Below, piece after piece: positions 60,454 through 64,000 of a DNA stretch of 64,000 nucleotides. The notes under the pieces are model-generated. The model did no database searches. It saw only the letters and a program-made list of their open reading frames with translations, and was not told where the DNA came from. Location of the stretch: the NCBI RefSeq assembly GCF_007827045.1, contig NZ_RPFW01000001.1, positions 1,030,519-1,094,518 of the forward strand, given 5' to 3'. Source of the stretch: Trebonia kvetii (GTDB taxonomy: Bacteria > Actinomycetota > Actinomycetes > Streptosporangiales > Streptosporangiaceae). A program made the translations under genes and the position numbers. Numbering within the stretch: the stretch's first letter is position 1; the number at the start of each line of letters is the position of its first letter.

Positions 60454-61107
60454 ATGCGGGTGCTAGTCGTCGAGGATCAGGCCGAGCTGGCGGACGATAT
60501 CGCCGACGGCCTGCGCGACCAGGGCATCGGCGCGGACGTGGCCTACGACGGCCCGGCCGGCCTGGAGAAGGCCCTGATGAACTCCTACGACGTGGTGATC
60601 CTCGACAGGGACCTGCCCGAGGTGCACGGTGACGCGGTCTGCGCGACGCTGGTCGGGGCCCGTTCCACGGCGCGCGTCCTGATGCTGACCGCAGCCGCCA
60701 CGGTCGGCGACCGGGTGCAGGGGCTCAACCTCGGCGCCGATGACTACCTGGGCAAGCCGTTCGCGTTCGAGGAGCTTGTCGCGCGGGTCCGTGCGCTTGG
60801 CCGGCGCGAGCGGGCCGCCGTCCCGCTGATCGTGCGGGGCGACATCATGTTCGACCGGGCCCGCCGCCGGGCTAGCCGGGCCGGGCGCCCGCTGTCGCTC
60901 ACCCGCAAGGAGATGGGCGTCCTCGAGGAGCTGCTGGCCGCGGACGGGGGTGTGGTCAGTGCCGAGGAGCTGCTCGACCGAGTCTGGGATGAGAATGCTG
61001 ACCCGTTCACCCGCACGGTCACGGTGACGATCGGCCGACTGCGTCGCAAGCTCGGCGAGCCCGACCCGATCGACACCGTTGTCGGCAGCGGGTACCGGCT
61101 GCCGTGA
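60454..61107 (+). CDS. OmpR/PhoB-family response regulator
   Basis: A 217-residue regulator: receiver domain with Asp-rich start VVEDQAELADD, phospho-acceptor in VVILDRDLPEVHG, Thr in LMLTAAAT and Lys in GKPFAFEEL; C-terminal winged helix LSLTRKEMGVLEELLAADGG, TRTVTVTIGRLRRKLGEPD. No ribosome-binding site precedes the ATG and TTATGG lies 9 bases ahead, so a leaderless transcript is possible. Coupled to the kinase by GTGA overlap. May control the divergent ABC exporter. Confidence 0.94.
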   Translation: MRVLVVEDQAELADDIADGLRDQGIGADVAYDGPAGLEKALMNSYDVVILDRDLPEVHGDAVCATLVGARSTARVLMLTAAATVGDRVQGLNLGADDYLGKPFAFEELVARVRALGRRERAAVPLIVRGDIMFDRARRRASRAGRPLSLTRKEMGVLEELLAADGGVVSAEELLDRVWDENADPFTRTVTVTIGRLRRKLGEPDPIDTVVGSGYRLP

Positions 61108-62480
61108 ACGTGCCTTCGCTCCGCCGTCTCTGGCCGCAGAAGGTCAGGACCAGGCTCACCCTGATCTACGCCGCGCCGTTCCTCGTCGCCGGGCTTGCGG
61201 TATTCGGGCTCGCCCTCTTCGTGCTCCAGAGGATCATCCTTCCCACCAGCCCTACCGAGTCCTTGATCGCCAGCGGCAAGCTTGTGGGCTCCGTGGCGCA
61301 GGCCTGCCAGGCGTACACCACGACCAGCACGTACCTGTGCGAGCACGCGTACGCCGCCTACTACGCGGGGACCGTCGCGGGCATGCAGGCACAGCAGAAC
61401 ACGCTGGCCAAACTGCTCGGTTACTGGGCGCTCGGCCTCGGGGTCATGACGGTCGCGTCCGGCGGCCTCGGCTGGTACATCTCCGGCCGGCTGCTCCGCC
61501 CCGTGCGAGAGATCACCGCAACCGCCCGCCGGGCTTCCGAGCAGCACCTCGGCGAACGGCTCGCGCTCACCGGCCCGAGGGACGAGCTCAAGGAACTCGC
61601 CGACACGTTCGACGGCATGCTCGAGCGCCTGGACGCGGCGTTCGCCACCCAGCGCCGGTTCGTCGCCAACGCCTCGCACGAGCTGCGCACGCCGCTGACC
61701 GTGATGCGCACGGCGATCGACGTGACCCTGGCCAAGCCGACTACGACGGCGCGGCAGCTCACCGACATGGCCGTGCGCGTCCGGCGGTCGATCGACAAGG
61801 CCGAGAGCATGATCGAGGCGCTGCTCACCATCGCCGTCAGCGACCAGGGCAAGCTCAGCACCGAGTTCACCGACCTGGCCACCCTGGCCGAGGACGCGAT
61901 CGACGCCGCCGCTCCCGAGATCGAACGACTGCAGCTCACCGTCGACGCCAAGCTTGACCCGGCCGAGACGGCCGCGGACCCGCAATTGCTCGAGCGGATG
62001 ATCGCGAACCTGGTCGGCAACGCCGTCAGGCACAACGAGGCAGGCGGCTGGATCAGAGTATGCACCGGCAGCAGCGACGCGGCAGCGCACCTCGAGATCG
62101 CCAACAGCGGTCCCTTCATCCCGGACGAGGCGGTGCCCTCGCTGTTCGAGCCGTTCCGGCGCATGGAGGCGCGGACGGCCGTCCGCGACGGTGTCGGGCT
62201 CGGCCTGTCGATCGCCCGCTCGGTCGCCACTGCGCACGGCGCGTCCATCACCGCCCGCAGCCAGCCCGAAGGCGGCCTCGACATCTCGGTCGTCATCCCC
62301 CGCCGACGCACCAGCCCGCCGATCCGCTTACCTCACGCTCACGACGGCGGGCCAGCGGATCGGCGAAGCCGGCCGAGGCCGTCGAGTAGGAAGTCGAGAG
62401 CGAACTCGAACTCGCTGTCGTCGTCGCACGGCCCGAGTGCGCCGCCATGGGCGACAGCGAGCGCCATCTCGGCCGCGTAA
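61104..62480 (+). CDS. Sensor histidine kinase
   Basis: A 458-residue membrane kinase: TM1 about residues 16-42, a short outer sensor loop with two Cys (ACQAYTTTSTYLCEHAYAAY), TM2 at 106-128, HAMP domain, H-box NASHELRTPLTVMRTA, N-box NLVGNAVRHNE and G-box GVGLGLSIARSVA. The kinase core ends around VVIPRR near residue 400; the last 55 residues are Ser/Arg/Pro-rich and are antisense to the end of the TetR gene, so the normal stop may be lost. GTG at 61104. Confidence 0.92.
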   Translation: MNVPSLRRLWPQKVRTRLTLIYAAPFLVAGLAVFGLALFVLQRIILPTSPTESLIASGKLVGSVAQACQAYTTTSTYLCEHAYAAYYAGTVAGMQAQQNTLAKLLGYWALGLGVMTVASGGLGWYISGRLLRPVREITATARRASEQHLGERLALTGPRDELKELADTFDGMLERLDAAFATQRRFVANASHELRTPLTVMRTAIDVTLAKPTTTARQLTDMAVRVRRSIDKAESMIEALLTIAVSDQGKLSTEFTDLATLAEDAIDAAAPEIERLQLTVDAKLDPAETAADPQLLERMIANLVGNAVRHNEAGGWIRVCTGSSDAAAHLEIANSGPFIPDEAVPSLFEPFRRMEARTAVRDGVGLGLSIARSVATAHGASITARSQPEGGLDISVVIPRRRTSPPIRLPHAHDGGPADRRSRPRPSSRKSRANSNSLSSSHGPSAPPWATASAISAA

Positions 62481-63028
62481 GGAAAGGCGGCGGCGAACTC
62501 GGCGGGAAGACTGGGCGCGGCCTGCGGATCGGCGGCCGCGGAATCGTCGAACAGCTCCCGGGTGAACCCGAGCAGCCGGCTGCCGAGGAGGTGCAAGGCG
62601 GTGTGCGCCTGCCCGATCGAGAAGCCGCCTTCGCGAAGGATGCCGAGTACCGCGTTGATGTACGCCAGGGCGGCCGGCCCGGGTGCGGCCCGTGTCTCGA
62701 TCACGCGCGGCGCCCAGGGGTGGCGGAGCATCACGCCGCGCGCGGCAAGTGCCATCCGCCGGAGCGAGGTTCTCCAGTCGGCGGCGACGGCATCGGCAGA
62801 GATCATGCCGATCACGGCGTCGGCGATGCCGTCGAGGAGGTCCTCCTTACTGCGCACGTGGGTATAGAGGGACATCGCCTCGACTCCCAGCTCCTGTGCG
62901 AGCCTGCGCATGCTGATGGATTCGATGCCGCTGGAGTCGGCGAGCTCGACGGCGGCCGCCACCACCTGCCGCCTCGTCAGCTGGGGGCGGCGTTGACCGC
63001 CCCCCTCGCCCGTGTCGCCGAGCTTCAT
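62339..63028 (-). CDS. TetR-family repressor
   Basis: A 229-residue TetR protein with helix-turn-helix MRRLAQELGVEAMSLYTHVR and a TetR_C-like helical domain (RRMALAARGVMLRHPWAPRV). ATG at 63028. Its last 142 bases overlap the kinase frame on the other strand. Three equal palindromes stand just upstream, towards the divergent broken quinone oxidoreductase, and are its probable operators. Confidence 0.92.
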   Translation of the reverse strand: MKLGDTGEGGGQRRPQLTRRQVVAAAVELADSSGIESISMRRLAQELGVEAMSLYTHVRSKEDLLDGIADAVIGMISADAVAADWRTSLRRMALAARGVMLRHPWAPRVIETRAAPGPAALAYINAVLGILREGGFSIGQAHTALHLLGSRLLGFTRELFDDSAAADPQAAPSLPAEFAAAFPYAAEMALAVAHGGALGPCDDDSEFEFALDFLLDGLGRLRRSAGPPS

Positions 63029-63054
63029 GTCACCGACCTCCGGAGCCTTGACGT

Positions 63055-63109
63055 CCTTACATCGTAAAGATTACCCTTACGGCGTAAGGATACTCCTTAC
63101 ATCGTAAGG
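63055..63109. promoter_or_regulatory. Three tandem TetR operators, 20-bp period
   Basis: CCTTAC-ATC-GTAAAG (63055), CCTTAC-GGC-GTAAGG (63075) and CCTTAC-ATC-GTAAGG (63095) follow each other with exact 20-bp steps, the second and third being perfect inverted repeats. They fill the gap between the TetR start and the divergent oxidoreductase. Confidence 0.9.
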
Positions 63110-63193
63110 TTCTCATTCCTTCCTATCAGATCACCGTGCGCGGAACTGTCGCCGGCCGGCGCGTTCCGTCACATGGTGAGAAAAGGAGAGCAC

Positions 63194-63998
63194 ATGTCAG
63201 CCAATCCGCCGGTGATGCGGGCCATCCTCCAGCACGGCTACGGCATCCCGCGGGACGTGCTTCGGCCCGGGGAGGTCCCGTGCCCGTCGCCCGGCGACGA
63301 CGACGTCCTGATCCGGGTGCAGGCCACCAGCGTCAACACCCCGGACTGGGCCACCGTCGCGGGAGTGCCGTCGATCCTCCGCCTCGGCATCGGACTGCGG
63401 CGGCCCCGCCACCCCGTCCGGGGCAGCGACGTCGCCGGGGTTGTGGCGGCCGCGGGCCCGCATGTCACCGGCCTCCGGCCCGGCGACGAGGTGTTCGGGT
63501 CGCTCTGGGGTGGCCGTCCAGATCGCCGCGGCGCTGGGCGCCGAGGTCACCGGGGTGTGCGGTACCCGCAACGTCGACCTGGTCCGCTCGCTCGGCGCGG
63601 TCCGCGTCATCGACTACACGACGGAGGATTTCACCCGCGACAAGCAGCGGTACGACGTCATCCTCGACAACGTGCTGAACCGGCCGCCGTCGGCCACCGC
63701 GCGGCTGCTGGCCCCGCGGGGCGTATTCATCCCGAACAGCATCGGGAACACGGGAGGCCTGCTTGCGGGCCTGCCGAGGATCGCGCGGGCGATGCTCATG
63801 GGTCTTGGCTCCACCACCGTGAAGACGGCCACCCTCACCGTGAACCGCGAGAACCTTGACGCACTGGCCGGCCTTCTTGAGTCCGGCGCCGTCCGGGCAG
63901 TCATCGACAAGACCTACTCACTCGACTGCGCGGCCGACGCCGTCAGCCATATGCTCGGCCACCACGCCCGCGGCAAGGTCGCCATCACCGTCCCCTGA
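63194..63998 (+). pseudogene. NAD(P)-dependent quinone oxidoreductase (MDR type), internally deleted
   Basis: ATG at 63194 with AAAAGGAG opens a zinc-free medium-chain dehydrogenase: MRAILQHGYGIPRDVLRPGE, SVNTPDWATVAG, RHPVRGSDVAGVVAAAG and GDEVFGSLW. At about 63,508 the sequence jumps to VAVQIAAALGAEVTGVCGTR in another frame, missing about 65 residues with the first part of the Rossmann fold (the glycine-rich NAD(P) loop). It then goes on intact to HARGKVAITVP and TGA at 63998. As it stands no active enzyme can form. Confidence 0.85.
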
Positions 63999-64000
63999 GC

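Overview
The window is high-GC DNA with frequent GTG and TTG starts, long chains of 4-base stop/start overlaps, a DtxR/IdeR-type iron box, a mycofactocin-type dehydrogenase, a BTAD regulator and a SigE-like ECF sigma factor. It is chromosomal DNA of an actinomycete; the exact order cannot be fixed by eye. No rRNA, tRNA, CRISPR array, transposase or integrase was seen.

Positions 1-34,950 are a dense catabolic region for an unidentified carboxylic acid or ring compound handled as CoA thioesters. A leftward operon (9376 to 1) encodes two CaiB/BaiF CoA-transferases, two thiolase + DUF35 pairs, an SDR, an APH-like kinase, an acyl-CoA dehydrogenase and a small conserved protein. Beside it lie a sugar-type ABC importer (9811-13716), a GntR/FadR-type regulator (13958-14803), a ferredoxin-SnoaL fusion, and a second leftward operon (22882 to 15916) with SDR, aldehyde dehydrogenase, amidohydrolase, P450, LLM flavoprotein and acyl-CoA dehydrogenase. 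Rightward genes from 23003 add a mycofactocin-type SDR and another acyl-CoA dehydrogenase, followed by a wrecked branched-chain amino acid transporter. Next come a Rieske oxygenase divergent from a KstD-like flavoprotein, a VOC protein, a CrtI-like oxidoreductase, and a GntR / HMG-CoA-lyase-like / CoA-transferase module with twin palindromic operators. AT-rich promoter elements resembling each other precede several of these units, which suggests co-regulation.

Positions 34,970-54,200 are a patchwork of small regulator-plus-effector units: AraC regulator, TetR with MFS pump, a GH120-like beta-xylosidase, a truncated asparagine synthetase, an NmtR/P1B-4 metal ATPase pair, a CsoR-like repressor, a PAP2 phosphatase, ArsR with an SRPBCC fusion, an iron-box-controlled FTR1 permease, an ECF sigma factor with a membrane partner, a second TetR/MFS pair, an amidohydrolase, a cupin and a SnoaL protein.

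Positions 54,289-64,000 hold a large BTAD-AAA regulator, an SRPBCC protein that has lost its usual stop, a fragment of a papain-like toxin, an ABC-2 exporter divergent from a two-component system, and a TetR gene with three operators exactly 20 bp apart facing a broken quinone oxidoreductase.

Two patterns cut across the window. First, many genes are degraded by internal deletion, truncation or frameshift (nitroreductase, Liv transporter, Usp, asparagine synthetase, DinB, toxin, quinone oxidoreductase). Second, several genes are joined in frame with a neighbour while the internal ribosome-binding site remains. The most unusual local feature is a 48-bp palindrome-bearing repeat present in three in-frame copies inside a DUF35 gene.
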